Shown: positions 31,602 to 40,108 of the stretch, one piece after another | How positions within the stretch are numbered: the first letter of the stretch is position 1 | How the letters are laid out: the number at the start of each line of letters is the position of its first letter | Origin: Enterobacter hormaechei subsp. hoffmannii | Lineage (GTDB): Bacteria > Pseudomonadota > Gammaproteobacteria > Enterobacterales > Enterobacteriaceae | Direction: 5' to 3' | DNA length: 64,000 nt | NCBI RefSeq assembly: GCF_001729745.1 | Contig: NZ_CP017186.1 | Coordinates: 682,001 to 746,000 of the forward strand | Notes under the pieces: generated by a model | The model's input: only the letters and a program-made list of their open reading frames with translations | Told to the model about the DNA's origin: nothing | Database searches by the model: none | Translations under genes and position numbers: made by a program

Positions 31602-32369
31602 ATGCAGGCATTGCTGGAACATTTTATTACCCAGTCCGTTATGTATTCGCTCATCGCCGTGGCGCTGGTGGCGTTTCTGGAGTCGCTGGCGCTGGTCGGG
31701 CTGATCCTGCCCGGCACCGTGATGATGGCGGGGCTTGGGGCGCTTATCGGCAGCGGCGAGGTCAATTTCTGGCAGGCGTGGATGGCCGGTATTATCGGCT
31801 GTTTGCTGGGGGACTGGATCTCCTTCTGGCTGGGCTGGCGCTTTAAGAAGCCGCTACACCGCTGGTCGTTCATGAAAAAAAACAAAGCGCTGCTGGATAA
31901 AACCGAGCATGCGCTGCACCAGCACAGCATGTTCACCATCCTCGTGGGGCGCTTCGTTGGGCCAACGCGTCCACTGGTGCCGATGGTGGCCGGGATGCTG
32001 GATCTGCCCGTCGCGAAGTTTGTGGTGCCGAATATCATCGGCTGCGTCTTCTGGCCGCCGTTCTACTTTCTGCCGGGTATCCTGGCGGGCGCGGCGATTG
32101 ATATTCCTGACGGTATGCAAAGCGGTGAGTTTAAATGGCTGCTGCTGGGTACGGCGGTGCTGCTGTGGCTGGCGGTTTGGCTCTGCTGGCGCCTGTGGCG
32201 CAGCGCGAAAGCGAGCGTCGATCGCCTGACCCGCTATCTCCCGCGCACGCGCCTGCTCTGGCTGGCCCCACTTACGCTCGGCGTGGCGGTGGTAGCGCTG
32301 GTGGCGCTAATCCGCCACCCGCTGATGCCGGTGTACGGCGAGATCCTGTTGAAGGTGGTGAGCCGTTAA
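31602..32369 (+). CDS. yabI: DedA family inner membrane protein YabI
   Basis: YabI belongs to the DedA/SNARE-associated (VTT) family of inner membrane proteins, linked to lipid scrambling and proton-dependent envelope homeostasis. The 255 residues include the family signature region FLESLALVGLILPGTVMMAGLGALIG, the GRFVGPTRPLVPMVAGM segment with the conserved Arg residues and re-entrant loop, and three further C-terminal hydrophobic segments. The substrate is not certain. It lies 118 bp after araC and converges with thiQ. Confidence 0.95.
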   Translation: MQALLEHFITQSVMYSLIAVALVAFLESLALVGLILPGTVMMAGLGALIGSGEVNFWQAWMAGIIGCLLGDWISFWLGWRFKKPLHRWSFMKKNKALLDKTEHALHQHSMFTILVGRFVGPTRPLVPMVAGMLDLPVAKFVVPNIIGCVFWPPFYFLPGILAGAAIDIPDGMQSGEFKWLLLGTAVLLWLAVWLCWRLWRSAKASVDRLTRYLPRTRLLWLAPLTLGVAVVALVALIRHPLMPVYGEILLKVVSR

Positions 32370-32375
32370 GGTGTT

Positions 32376-32410
32376 TTCCCTCTCCCCGTGGGAGAGGGCC
32401 AGGGTGAGGG
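32376..32410. repeat. Palindrome CCCTCTCCC-CGT-GGGAGAGGG between convergent yabI and thiQ
   Basis: A 9-bp perfect stem (32378-32386 / 32390-32398) is followed by CCAGGGTGAGGG. This composite is a widespread extragenic repeat in gamma-proteobacteria as I remember it. It fills the 43-bp gap between the two stop codons and shares its core with the element at 12269-12294. Confidence 0.75.
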
Positions 32411-32412
32411 CA

Positions 32413-33114
32413 TCAGACCGCACGAATGCCCAACAATGAAGATGCCCCTGCGTTACCACTCAGAAGTTCTTCTGTTTCTCCATCCCACAAAATACGTCCC
32501 TCTGCGATCACCACCGATCGCGGCGCGATGCGTGCGGCATCTTCAATGCTGTGCGAAACCATCAGCATCGTCAGTTGTTCGCGCTCGCACACCTCCTCAA
32601 CCAGCGAGAGCATTTCCTGACGCAGGGCCGGGTCGAGCGCCGAAAAGGGTTCGTCGAGCAGCAGCAGCGGCTGCTCGCGCACCAGACAGCGTGCCAGCGC
32701 CACGCGCTGGCGCTGGCCGCCGGAAAGCTCCCCCGGAAGCCTGTTGATAAACGCAGACAGGCCCATTTGTTCGGCGATCGCCTCAAGCGTCTGACGCTGC
32801 GCAGCACTGAGCTTTAACCCCGGATCCATACCCAGCGCGATGTTCTGCCAGACCGTAAGATGATTGAACAGATTGTTTTCCTGAAACAGCATCGACACCG
32901 GGCGCTTAGCCGGCGGAGCGTAGGTAAACTCGCCGTTATCAATGACGATCGACCCGCTGGCAGGTTGCAGAAAACCGGCGATCAGATTGAGCAGGGTACT
33001 TTTTCCGGCCCCGCTGGGGCCAAGCACTGCGATTCGCTCTCCCTGACGAACGGAGAGGGTAAAACGCATTGGCAGGTGCTCATAAAGCCAGGTTACATCA
33101 GTCAGTTTTAACAT
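32413..33114 (-). CDS. thiQ: Thiamine/TPP ABC transporter ATPase ThiQ
   Basis: ThiQ powers uptake of thiamine, TMP and TPP with ThiB and ThiP. The 233-residue ATPase has Walker [10 protein letters not shown], a Q-loop in MLFQENNLF, signature [15 protein letters not shown] and Walker [14 protein letters not shown] with the switch histidine in [11 protein letters not shown] 33114 gives the family start [11 protein letters not shown]; it overlaps the end of thiP by 17 bases. Confidence 0.97.
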   Translation of the reverse strand: MLKLTDVTWLYEHLPMRFTLSVRQGERIAVLGPSGAGKSTLLNLIAGFLQPASGSIVIDNGEFTYAPPAKRPVSMLFQENNLFNHLTVWQNIALGMDPGLKLSAAQRQTLEAIAEQMGLSAFINRLPGELSGGQRQRVALARCLVREQPLLLLDEPFSALDPALRQEMLSLVEEVCEREQLTMLMVSHSIEDAARIAPRSVVIAEGRILWDGETEELLSGNAGASSLLGIRAV

Positions 33115-34708
33115 CACGCCCCGGAAGTTTTTCGATAACGGTAAATAACGCAAAGCACAGCAGCAACAGGAGCAGCGCCGTGACGGCGCCGTCCTGGCTA
33201 CGATAGGAGCCAATTTGCTGATAAAGCCAGAACGGCAGCGTGCGGAAATCCTCGTTGCCGAAGAGCGCCACTACGCCAAAATCGCCAATCGACAGCACGC
33301 AGGCAAACGCCAGCGCCTGGGCGAGCGGACGTTTCAGTGCGCGCAATTCTACCACCTTCAGACGCTGCCAGCCCTGCATGCCCAGCGACTGACACAGCAA
33401 GCTGTAGCGGCTGTTGACGTCGCGCATCGGGTTTTCCAGTACCTTGAGCGCGTAAGGGATGGCCATCAGTGCGTTGGTAAAAATGACGATGCCGTCGGCG
33501 CTTTCCGGCAGGCCGATGGTGCTGTTGAACAGTAAAAAGAATCCGGTCGCCAGCACAATGCCCGGCATCGCCAGGATCAGCATACCCGTCAGTTCCAGCG
33601 CGTGTCCGGCTTTACGGGCATGACGCGCGTACAGCTCGCGGCTGCTCCAGAGCAGCATCATGGTCAGGATCACGCACAGTAGCCCGGCTGCCAGCGCAAT
33701 GCGCAACGAGGTCCACGTGGCCTGCCACAGGACCGGCTGTTGCAGTACCGACACCACATTCCTGTTGAGGCCATCGGCGATCACGGCCAGCAGCGGCGGC
33801 AGCAGAAGCAGGAGCGCCAGCGCGATCAGCATCACGTCCGAGATGCGGCTGTGCAGGCTGTCCTGCGGATCGCGCCAGCCGGTAATGTTATTGCTTCCTG
33901 CGGGGATCGCTTTGCTTAGCCGCTGGCTGAGTAACACCAGCACCAGGCAACACAGCATCTGCACGATCGCCAGCAGCGCGGCGCGTCCCGGATCGTAGTC
34001 GTAGCTTAACGCCTGATAGATCGCCAGCTCAATGGTGGTGGCCTGCGGCCCGCCGCCGAGAGAAAGTACGGTCGCGAAGCTGGCAAAGCAGAGCATAAAG
34101 ATTAGCGCGGCAACCGGGGCAATCTGGCGTCGCAGCCACGGCCATTCGACAAAGCGGAAGAACGACCAGCCGCGCATGCCAAGCTGGGCGGCAATTTGGC
34201 GCTGCTCGCCGGGAATGTTCTCCAGCGCCTGTAAAAAGAGGCGCGTCGCCATCGGCATATTGAAAAAAATATGCGCCAGCAGAATGCCCTTCAGGCCGTA
34301 AGGGGAGAAGGACCATTCCAGACCAAGCAGGTTAAAGAGGGAGGCCAGCCAGCCCTGGCGACCGTATACGCTCAGAATCCCGAACACCGCCACCAGCACG
34401 GGTAGGATCAGCGTCATGGCACACAGGCGCAGCAGGGCCAGCCTGCCGGGAAAACGTCTGCGATAGAGGGCGCGGGCGAGGAAAATGGCCGGGATGACTG
34501 ACAGCAGCGCGGAGAGAAACGCCTGCCAGAACGAGAAACGGATGACGTGCCAGAGATAGCTGTCGTGCCAGAGGGCAAGCAGATCGCTCTCTGGCGCGTT
34601 AAACCACAGCGCGAGAAACGCTCCCAGGCTGACGACCACCATCAGTATAGCGGCGAGCAGCCCGGGAACTAACCAGCCGGGGATCAGCGGCTGACGGCGC
34701 GTTGCCAT
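33098..34708 (-). CDS. thiP: Thiamine/TPP ABC transporter permease ThiP
   Basis: ThiP is the membrane component of the thiamine ABC importer. It is a single 536-residue chain equivalent to two fused permease domains of about six helices each, as in E. coli. EAA-type loops that contact ThiQ are visible in each half ([20 protein letters not shown] and [20 protein letters not shown]). The N-terminus overlaps the thiB end by 25 bases, and the C-terminus overlaps thiQ, so the three genes are tightly coupled. Confidence 0.97.
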   Translation of the reverse strand: MATRRQPLIPGWLVPGLLAAILMVVVSLGAFLALWFNAPESDLLALWHDSYLWHVIRFSFWQAFLSALLSVIPAIFLARALYRRRFPGRLALLRLCAMTLILPVLVAVFGILSVYGRQGWLASLFNLLGLEWSFSPYGLKGILLAHIFFNMPMATRLFLQALENIPGEQRQIAAQLGMRGWSFFRFVEWPWLRRQIAPVAALIFMLCFASFATVLSLGGGPQATTIELAIYQALSYDYDPGRAALLAIVQMLCCLVLVLLSQRLSKAIPAGSNNITGWRDPQDSLHSRISDVMLIALALLLLLPPLLAVIADGLNRNVVSVLQQPVLWQATWTSLRIALAAGLLCVILTMMLLWSSRELYARHARKAGHALELTGMLILAMPGIVLATGFFLLFNSTIGLPESADGIVIFTNALMAIPYALKVLENPMRDVNSRYSLLCQSLGMQGWQRLKVVELRALKRPLAQALAFACVLSIGDFGVVALFGNEDFRTLPFWLYQQIGSYRSQDGAVTALLLLLLCFALFTVIEKLPGRDVKTD

Positions 34709-35667
34709 TCACTTATCCATGCGGCGCGCTGGGTGGCAACCTGCTGCGGCGTAAATTCCAGGGAGGTTTGCGGTTTGTTCAGCTGCTCAAAACCTGCCGG
34801 CAGCGCAACATCAGTGACCGGGTACATCCAGTTTCCTGTCGGAATAGCATTCTGGAATGCCGGTGAAACCATAAACTTCAGGAATTTCTCGGCGAGCTCC
34901 GGCTGTTTGCTCGCGGCGGTGCGGGCGGCCACTTCCACCTGCAAATAATGTCCTTCAGCAAAGTTCGCGGCGGCGTAGTTGTCTTTCTTCTCGGCGATAA
35001 TGTGGTAGGCCGGAGAAGTCGTGTAGCTCAGCACAAGGTCGCTTTCGCCTTTCAGGAACAGGCCGTAGGCTTCGCTCCAGCCTTTGGTGACGGTAACGGT
35101 TTTCGCAGCCAGTTTCTGCCACGCCTCAGGCGTTTTGTCGCCATAGACTTTCTGCATCCACAACAGCAGCCCCAGACCCGGCGTGCTGGTGCGCGGATCT
35201 TCATAAATCACGCGCCACTTCTGATCGCTTTCGACCAGCTCTTTCAGGCTTTTGGGCGGATTCTTCAGCTTGTTTTTATCGTAGACAAACGCAAAGTAAC
35301 CGTAATCAAAGGGTACGAAGGTGTCGTTTTTCCAGCCGCCCGGCAAGTTGACGGCATCTGCCGCCACGCCGCTCTTGGCGAACAGTCTGGTTTGAGTGGC
35401 GGCTTGCAGCAGGTTGTTATCCAGCCCGAGCACCACGTCGGCTTTGCTGTTTTTGCCTTCCATACGCAGCCGGTTAAGCAGAGAGACACCATCTTCCAGC
35501 GCCACGAATTTCAGCTCGCAGTTGCAGTCGGCTTCAAAGGCTTTTTTCACCGCCGGGCCGGGGCCCCAGTCGGCGGAGAAGGAGTCGTAGGTGTAGACCG
35601 TCAGGACAGGCTTAGCAAAAACAGGCAGCGCAAACAGCGCCAGCAGAGGAAGAACGTTTTTTAACAC
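34684..35667 (-). CDS. thiB: Periplasmic thiamine/TPP-binding protein ThiB (TbpA)
   Basis: ThiB captures thiamine, thiamine phosphate and TPP in the periplasm and hands them to ThiP. The start is GTG 35667, after the good Shine-Dalgarno GAGGTG; it gives 327 residues and a signal peptide MLKNVLPLLALFALPVFA cleaved before KPVLTVYTYDSF. The body (DCNCEL, WGPGPAVKKAFEAD, PFDYGYFAFVYDK) is typical of this family. Its leader contains the TPP riboswitch. Confidence 0.97.
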   Translation of the reverse strand: MLKNVLPLLALFALPVFAKPVLTVYTYDSFSADWGPGPAVKKAFEADCNCELKFVALEDGVSLLNRLRMEGKNSKADVVLGLDNNLLQAATQTRLFAKSGVAADAVNLPGGWKNDTFVPFDYGYFAFVYDKNKLKNPPKSLKELVESDQKWRVIYEDPRTSTPGLGLLLWMQKVYGDKTPEAWQKLAAKTVTVTKGWSEAYGLFLKGESDLVLSYTTSPAYHIIAEKKDNYAAANFAEGHYLQVEVAARTAASKQPELAEKFLKFMVSPAFQNAIPTGNWMYPVTDVALPAGFEQLNKPQTSLEFTPQQVATQRAAWISEWQRAVSR

Positions 35668-35712
35668 TTTGCACCTCAGGGTTGAGTGGCAAAGGATTTT
35701 GAGAGACAGCCT

Positions 35713-35798
35713 CAAATCCCTTCGCCGGCGTTATCCGGATCAGGTTCGACGGGTATTATCTCAGCGCACATCAGTGATGCAGCACCCCGTTGAGAACG
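35713..35798 (-). ncRNA. TPP riboswitch (THI element) in the thiBPQ leader
   Basis: On the minus strand the leader contains the conserved TPP-sensing core in order: ACGGGGTGC, GCTGAGA, TACCCG, GAACCTGATCCGGATAACG and CCGGCGAAGGGA. It starts about 130 bases before the thiB GTG. In E. coli the corresponding leader RNA has been called SroA. Binding of TPP is expected to reduce thiBPQ expression, probably by hiding the ribosome-binding site, because no clear T-run terminator is seen before the start codon. Confidence 0.95.
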
Positions 35799-35835
35799 GC
35801 GCTATTGTAATGATTTGGTGAATATTACGAAAGCG

Positions 35836-37491
35836 TTATGGCTCCGGCGGCGCAAACCACGCGGATTTAAAATCAAACCAGCCCAGGGTATTCATTCGCA
35901 GGCCGCGCATGCTGCGCTGACCCTGGATCAGCAGCCAGTGGTGAATCAACGGTACGATCGTCTGCCCGGCCAGGAGCTCCTGACACCAGGCGGCCAGATC
36001 CATTTCTCCTGCCCGCCACCGTGCGGCGTCCCGCTGCCAGTCCCGATTGATACAGTGCTGAATCAGGGGCACTTCATACAGGTGAGAGAAGAGCGAAAAA
36101 TCAAGCGGCAGCGTGAAGTTCGCACTGTTGAGCCAGATATCGCTGATAACATCTCCACGGTGCCATTCATCATAGTCCACTTCCTGTATCGCCAGCGTCA
36201 CGCCCTCGGCTGCCAGCAGCTTACTCATGATCCTTGCGATAAACCGGTGCTCAATGTGATCGCGATAGTAGCTGAGGGTGATGGTCTCCAGTCCGGCAGG
36301 TTTTTCACTGCGTACTGGCTGCGCATGGTGCCAGCGCGGAAGCAGGCCATAGGCCGGGAACCACCAGGTCTGGTATTGCTCCTCTGCGTGATAAATCAGG
36401 TTAGCGGGCGCCAGAACATGGCTGATCCACCTGCGTACGTCGTGATTCGCCCCGCGATGGCTGCGGCTATCGAAGAGCAGGTAGTAGCAGCCCTCCTCCA
36501 GGCGGCTTTCGAACGCCTTTTCACCGGCTGTTGGCCCTTCCAGCGTCAGGCCTGCGCTCAGCTCTTCGTTGAGATCCGGCAGTACCCAGACGTTGACTTC
36601 GTCGATCAGCGCCCTATAGCCAAAGTAATCATCAAAGGCGCGGATCTTCAGCTGATTACTGTTGTTCCGTGAAACGGAGTAGGGGCCCGTACCAATCGGC
36701 TGGCTGGAAAAATTGTTCAGGGATCGCCACTCGGCAGGCAGGATCATCGAGGGCACGTAGCCCAGAAGCCACGGAAGCCATTTGTCCGGATGCGATAGCT
36801 CAATATCCAGGGTCCAGGCCGTGGGGGAGTGGATCCGCGCGATATGCGAATAGAGCGGCAGCGTGCGGGCGCGCTCTAAGGAATCGATAACGTCGCGCAT
36901 CTCCAGCTCGCGTCCATGGTGGAAATGAATGCCGGGACGTAAAAAGAAGCGCCAGTGCAACGGAGACACCTGTTGCCAGTGATGGGCAATATCCGCTTCC
37001 AGTTCCCCGTTTTCCTCATTTATCCGCGTCAGACCGCTAAAAATCTGCCGGGCCATGTGGGTTTCAGAGCGACGTAACGCCGTACCGGGCAACAGATTTT
37101 TCATTGGGCGATAGTAAAGCACTCGCAGAATGTGGCGTCCCTGACGAAAGCTGCGTCCCAGATGCGAGACCAGCATCTGGCGCACGGCGGCTTTGTCGCC
37201 CACCAGCTGGACCAGCTGATCGATGCGGTCCTGCTCCAGCAGATCCTCCGCCCGCTGTTGCTGCAACGCCAGGCCGGTATAGAGGAAAGTCAGGCGCGAG
37301 CGCTTACCGCGTCCGGCTTCGGCATCCCAGTTTAGCCAGCCCTGCTGCTGCATGGTGTTAAGGAGGGTACGCATATGACGCCGGGAGCAGTTGAGGAGCT
37401 CAGCCAGCTCGTTCAGCGTGGTCTCCTGCGATTGCCCCTCGCAGCACTGCCAGAGGCGGATAAATTGTTGTTGCAGACGACCAGAAGGCAT
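35836..37491 (-). CDS. sgrR: Glucose-phosphate stress transcription factor SgrR
   Basis: SgrR senses sugar-phosphate stress and activates the divergent sRNA gene sgrS. The 551 residues match E. coli. An N-terminal winged helix domain ([11 protein letters not shown]...[21 protein letters not shown], ~1-100) is joined to a long C-terminal domain related to periplasmic solute-binding proteins (SBP_bac_5 type, ~165-530), presumed to bind the signal. There is no signal peptide, so it is cytoplasmic. The 67-bp gap to sgrS is AT-rich and must hold both promoters. Confidence 0.97.
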   Translation of the reverse strand: MPSGRLQQQFIRLWQCCEGQSQETTLNELAELLNCSRRHMRTLLNTMQQQGWLNWDAEAGRGKRSRLTFLYTGLALQQQRAEDLLEQDRIDQLVQLVGDKAAVRQMLVSHLGRSFRQGRHILRVLYYRPMKNLLPGTALRRSETHMARQIFSGLTRINEENGELEADIAHHWQQVSPLHWRFFLRPGIHFHHGRELEMRDVIDSLERARTLPLYSHIARIHSPTAWTLDIELSHPDKWLPWLLGYVPSMILPAEWRSLNNFSSQPIGTGPYSVSRNNSNQLKIRAFDDYFGYRALIDEVNVWVLPDLNEELSAGLTLEGPTAGEKAFESRLEEGCYYLLFDSRSHRGANHDVRRWISHVLAPANLIYHAEEQYQTWWFPAYGLLPRWHHAQPVRSEKPAGLETITLSYYRDHIEHRFIARIMSKLLAAEGVTLAIQEVDYDEWHRGDVISDIWLNSANFTLPLDFSLFSHLYEVPLIQHCINRDWQRDAARWRAGEMDLAAWCQELLAGQTIVPLIHHWLLIQGQRSMRGLRMNTLGWFDFKSAWFAPPEP

Positions 37492-37558
37492 AAAAGAGGA
37501 ACTCCTGACAAAAAATCAGCAATTTATTAATCCCTATATTAAGCCAATAATCCTTATC

Positions 37559-37805
37559 GATGAAGCGAGGAGGTAAATTATGAAGAGGTCTACCGCACGT
37601 CAGTTTTATCAGCACTATTTTTCAGCGACAAAGGGAGTGTCCTGGCTGGCCCGCCAGTGCGCAGAGCAGCGGCTGAGAATACTGGAAGATCTGATGCAGT
37701 GGGACGTTACGAAACCGACCTCTTCTCGCTAACTCGCCTCGATCATGTGTGACTGAGTATTGGTGCTAATCACCCGCCAGCAAAATGTTTTTGCTGGCTT
37801 TTTTC
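37559..37805 (+). ncRNA. sgrS: Glucose-phosphate stress sRNA SgrS
   Basis: The 5' end GATGAAGCGAGG resembles the E. coli SgrS start (GATGAAGCAAGG). The 3' part contains the seed GTGTGACTGAGTATTGGTG (37747-37765), identical to E. coli as I recall, which pairs with the ptsG ribosome-binding site. The terminator stem GCCAGCAAAA / TTTTGCTGGC (37776-37798) is followed by six T, as needed for Hfq binding. A candidate -10 AATAAT lies at 37546-37551. The RNA also encodes SgrT and runs into setA. Expected role: stop glucose uptake when sugar phosphates build up. Confidence 0.95.
37580..37732 (+). CDS. sgrT: SgrT, small inhibitor of glucose transporter PtsG, encoded in SgrS
   Basis: This ORF within SgrS encodes 50 residues beginning MKRSTARQFYQHYFSATKG. 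The block RQFYQHYF and the later L..LMQWD match E. coli SgrT (43 residues), which binds and blocks the glucose permease EIICB-Glc. The start follows an unusually strong Shine-Dalgarno GAGGAGGTAAATT. Relative to E. coli there is a five-residue insert (KRSTA) after the initiator and a longer C-terminal tail (DVTKPTSSR). Confidence 0.92.
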   Translation: MKRSTARQFYQHYFSATKGVSWLARQCAEQRLRILEDLMQWDVTKPTSSR

Positions 37806-37852
37806 GTTTACTATTTCACCCAATTTCGATTCGCTTTCATAAGGACTTGCGC

Positions 37853-39031
37853 ATGCTCTGGTTGATGACGATGGGGCGACGCCTGAACGGCGTGTACGCC
37901 GCTTTTATGCTGGTGGCCTTCATGATGGGCGTGGCCGGTGCGCTACAGGCGCCGACGCTGAGCCTGTTTCTCAGTCGTGAGGTTGGGGCGCAGCCATTTT
38001 GGGTAGGCCTGTTCTACACCGTCAACGCCATTGCCGGGATCCTCGTCAGCCTGTGGCTGGCGAAACGATCCGACAGCCAGGGCGATCGCCGCAAGCTGAT
38101 CCTCTTTTGTTGCGCCATGGCCGTGGGCAACGCGTTGCTGTTTGCCTTTAATCGTCACTACCTGACGCTTATCACCTGTGGCGTGCTGTTGGCCTCTCTG
38201 GCGAACACCGCCATGCCGCAGCTCTTCGCCCTGGCCCGGGAGTACGCCGACAACTCGGCGCGGGAAGTGGTGATGTTCAGCTCGGTGATGCGTGCGCAGC
38301 TCTCTCTCGCATGGGTCATCGGCCCCCCGCTGGCGTTCATGCTGGCGCTGAACTACGGTTTCACCGTCATGTTCACCATCGCCGCGGGAATTTTTGCCAT
38401 CAGCCTGGCGCTGATAGCCTTTGTGCTGCCATCGGTGGCGCGCGTAGAGCAGGTGACGGACAAGCCCATCACCCAGGTAAGCGGCTGGCAGGATAAAAAC
38501 GTCCGCATGTTGTTTATCGCCTCCACGCTGATGTGGACCTGCAACACCATGTACATTATCGATATGCCGCTGTGGATCAGCAGCGATCTGGGACTGCCCG
38601 ACAAGCTCGCGGGGATCCTGATGGGCACCGCTGCCGGGCTGGAGATCCCGGCGATGATTCTGGCGGGTTACTACGTAAAACGTTTCGGAAAGCGTCGGAT
38701 GATGGTCGTCGCCGTGGCGGCTGGGGTGGTGTTCTACGCGGGGTTAATCCTTTTCCATTCGCGGGAAGCTTTGCTGGCGTTACAGCTATTTAACGCGGTA
38801 TTTATCGGAATCGTTGCCGGGATCGGCATGCTCTGGTTCCAGGATTTAATGCCGGGGCGAGCAGGCTCCGCGACCACGCTGTTTACTAACAGTATCTCTA
38901 CCGGCGTGATTCTGGCAGGGGTGATTCAGGGGGCGCTGTCGCAAAGCTATGGACATGCATCCGTGTACTGGGTGATCGCAGCGATTTCGGTCATCACGCT
39001 TGTGTTAACGTGCCGGGTTAAAGACGTTTGA
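37853..39031 (+). CDS. setA: Sugar efflux transporter SetA
   Basis: SetA is a 12-helix major facilitator that exports glucose, lactose and analogues; in E. coli it is cotranscribed with sgrS and helps relieve sugar-phosphate stress. The 392-residue length equals E. coli. ATG 37853 after AAGGACTTGCGC gives MLWLMTMGRRLNGVYAAFML; the longer in-frame extension lies inside the SgrS terminator. MFS loop motifs (LAKRSDSQGDRRKL, KRFGKRRMM) are visible. Confidence 0.97.
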   Translation: MLWLMTMGRRLNGVYAAFMLVAFMMGVAGALQAPTLSLFLSREVGAQPFWVGLFYTVNAIAGILVSLWLAKRSDSQGDRRKLILFCCAMAVGNALLFAFNRHYLTLITCGVLLASLANTAMPQLFALAREYADNSAREVVMFSSVMRAQLSLAWVIGPPLAFMLALNYGFTVMFTIAAGIFAISLALIAFVLPSVARVEQVTDKPITQVSGWQDKNVRMLFIASTLMWTCNTMYIIDMPLWISSDLGLPDKLAGILMGTAAGLEIPAMILAGYYVKRFGKRRMMVVAVAAGVVFYAGLILFHSREALLALQLFNAVFIGIVAGIGMLWFQDLMPGRAGSATTLFTNSISTGVILAGVIQGALSQSYGHASVYWVIAAISVITLVLTCRVKDV

Positions 39032-39094
39032 TTCTGGAAGGCGGCTTCACGAAATGAAACGATTTTCTGACAGGAGCAGAGAAGGCGCATAGGG

Positions 39095-39247
39095 TGCGTG
39101 ACGGGTGCTTGAGGCTGTTTGCCTCAGGCTTTCGCAAGAGGCAAACAGTGGAGAGTCCCACATCAAAAAAATGATGGGGAGACCAACTTCACAACCAACA
39201 TTGCGAGGTTAGTCTCTTCATTGCCGAAAAGCAATAAGGAGGCTGGA
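39095..39247. ncRNA. Structured leader of hok-like mRNA, with possible Sok antisense RNA on the minus strand
   Basis: The stretch GGGTGCTTGAGGCTGTTTGC and the 11-bp hairpin CTGTTTGCCTC / GAGGCAAACAG (39115-39125, 39138-39148) resemble the region where chromosomal sok antisense RNAs end (…GAGGCAGACAGCCTCAAGCACCC, as I remember hokB/hokC loci). A second hairpin, with arms TCCCACATCA and TGATGGGGA flanking an A-run, follows at about 39156-39180. I could not find a convincing -10/-35 for an antisense transcript, so an active Sok RNA is inferred only from similarity and position. Confidence 0.4.
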
Positions 39248-39400
39248 ATGCCAAAACGTACTCTGCTGTTAGGTTTGTTTCTGATCTGTACGACGTTGTT
39301 GATCTTCACCTGGATGATGCGTGACTCGCTGTGTGAGCTGCACTTCAGACAGGAGAAAACAGAGCTGGCGGCAGTGTTGGCTTACGAAGCAAAACGTTAG
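39248..39400 (+). CDS. Hok/Gef family small membrane toxin
   Basis: The 50-residue protein MPKRTLLLGLFLICTTLLIF... has one transmembrane helix (~5-23), the Hok signature with a Cys in the helix (Cys14 in LICTT), and RDSLCELHF with Cys29. It ends in the AYE-type tail (LAYEAKR). Hok proteins depolarise the inner membrane when their antisense RNA is lost. ATG 39248 follows AAGGAGGCTGGA. The same frame is open upstream to a TTG at 39119, which is not needed. It stands alone between setA and leuD. Confidence 0.88.
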   Translation: MPKRTLLLGLFLICTTLLIFTWMMRDSLCELHFRQEKTELAAVLAYEAKR

Positions 39401-39407
39401 CGGTATT

Positions 39408-39430
39408 GGCGGGGAAAGTTTCCCCGCCTC
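39408..39430 (+). terminator. Hairpin at the end of the hok-like transcript
   Basis: GGCGGGGAAA and TTTCCCCGCC are perfect inverted arms around one G, 8 bp after the toxin stop. The tail is TCTCC rather than a T-run. It could be a terminator or a 3' fold-back element of the kind that keeps hok mRNA inactive. Confidence 0.55.
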
Positions 39431-39463
39431 TCCAGAGTGGTTACGCCTCAACGCACCCTTATC

Positions 39464-39488
39464 AATGGCCCGCGCCCTGCGGGCCATT
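39464..39488 (-). terminator. Hairpin terminator downstream of leuD
   Basis: The perfect stem AATGGCCCGC / GCGGGCCATT (39464-39473, 39479-39488) lies 5 bases past the leuD stop on the minus strand. The following bases on that strand are TGATAAGG, a poor U-tract, so termination may be partial. Confidence 0.6.
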
Positions 39489-39492
39489 GCCT

Positions 39493-40098
39493 TTAGCCCA
39501 TAAACGCAGGCTGTTTTTTCTCGTAGGCGGAGATAGCCTCTTCGTGCTGCAGCGTCAGGCCAATGCTATCCAGACCGTTCAGCATGCAGTGGCGACGGAA
39601 CGCATCAATGCTAAAGCTGTAGGTCTTGTCACCGGCTTTCACCACTTCTGCTTCCAGATCCACTTCAAACGACATCCCCGGATTTGCCTGCACCAGCGCA
39701 AACAGTTCATCGACCTGTTCGTCACTCAGCGTCACCGGCAGCAGCTGGTTGTTGAAGCTGTTGCCGTAGAAGATATCCGCGAAGCTTGGGGCGATAACCA
39801 CTTTAAAACCGTAGTCGGTCAATGCCCATGGCGCGTGTTCACGCGACGATCCGCAGCCAAAGTTTTCCCGCGCCAGCAGAATGGAGGCGCCTTTGTATTG
39901 CGGAAAGTTCAGGACGAATTCCGGGTTCGGCACTTCGCCTTTATCGTCGAGGAAGCGCCAGTCGTTGAACAGATGCGCCCCAAAACCCGTGCGCGTCACT
40001 TTCTGCAAAAACTGTTTAGGAATGATCGCGTCAGTATCGACGTTAGCGGCGTCCAGCGGGACAACACGGCCCGTATGTTGGGTAAATTTCTCTGCCAT
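39493..40098 (-). CDS. leuD: 3-isopropylmalate dehydratase small subunit
   Basis: LeuD is the swivelling domain subunit that pairs with LeuC to isomerise 2-isopropylmalate to 3-isopropylmalate. The 201 residues equal the E. coli length. Conserved segments [11 protein letters not shown] and [15 protein letters not shown], which bind substrate, are present. It starts 10 bp after leuC and is the last gene of leuABCD. Confidence 0.98.
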   Translation of the reverse strand: MAEKFTQHTGRVVPLDAANVDTDAIIPKQFLQKVTRTGFGAHLFNDWRFLDDKGEVPNPEFVLNFPQYKGASILLARENFGCGSSREHAPWALTDYGFKVVIAPSFADIFYGNSFNNQLLPVTLSDEQVDELFALVQANPGMSFEVDLEAEVVKAGDKTYSFSIDAFRRHCMLNGLDSIGLTLQHEEAISAYEKKQPAFMG

Positions 40099-40108
40099 GA
40101 TTGTCTCC

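Noticed and set aside
32413..35798. Novel riboswitch-controlled transporter
   Set aside because: Gene content and leader motifs identify the known thiBPQ thiamine importer with its TPP riboswitch.
39119..39247. N-terminal extension of the Hok-like protein from TTG 39119
   Set aside because: The extension covers the structured leader, has no ribosome site, and known Hok proteins start at the later ATG behind AAGGAGG.
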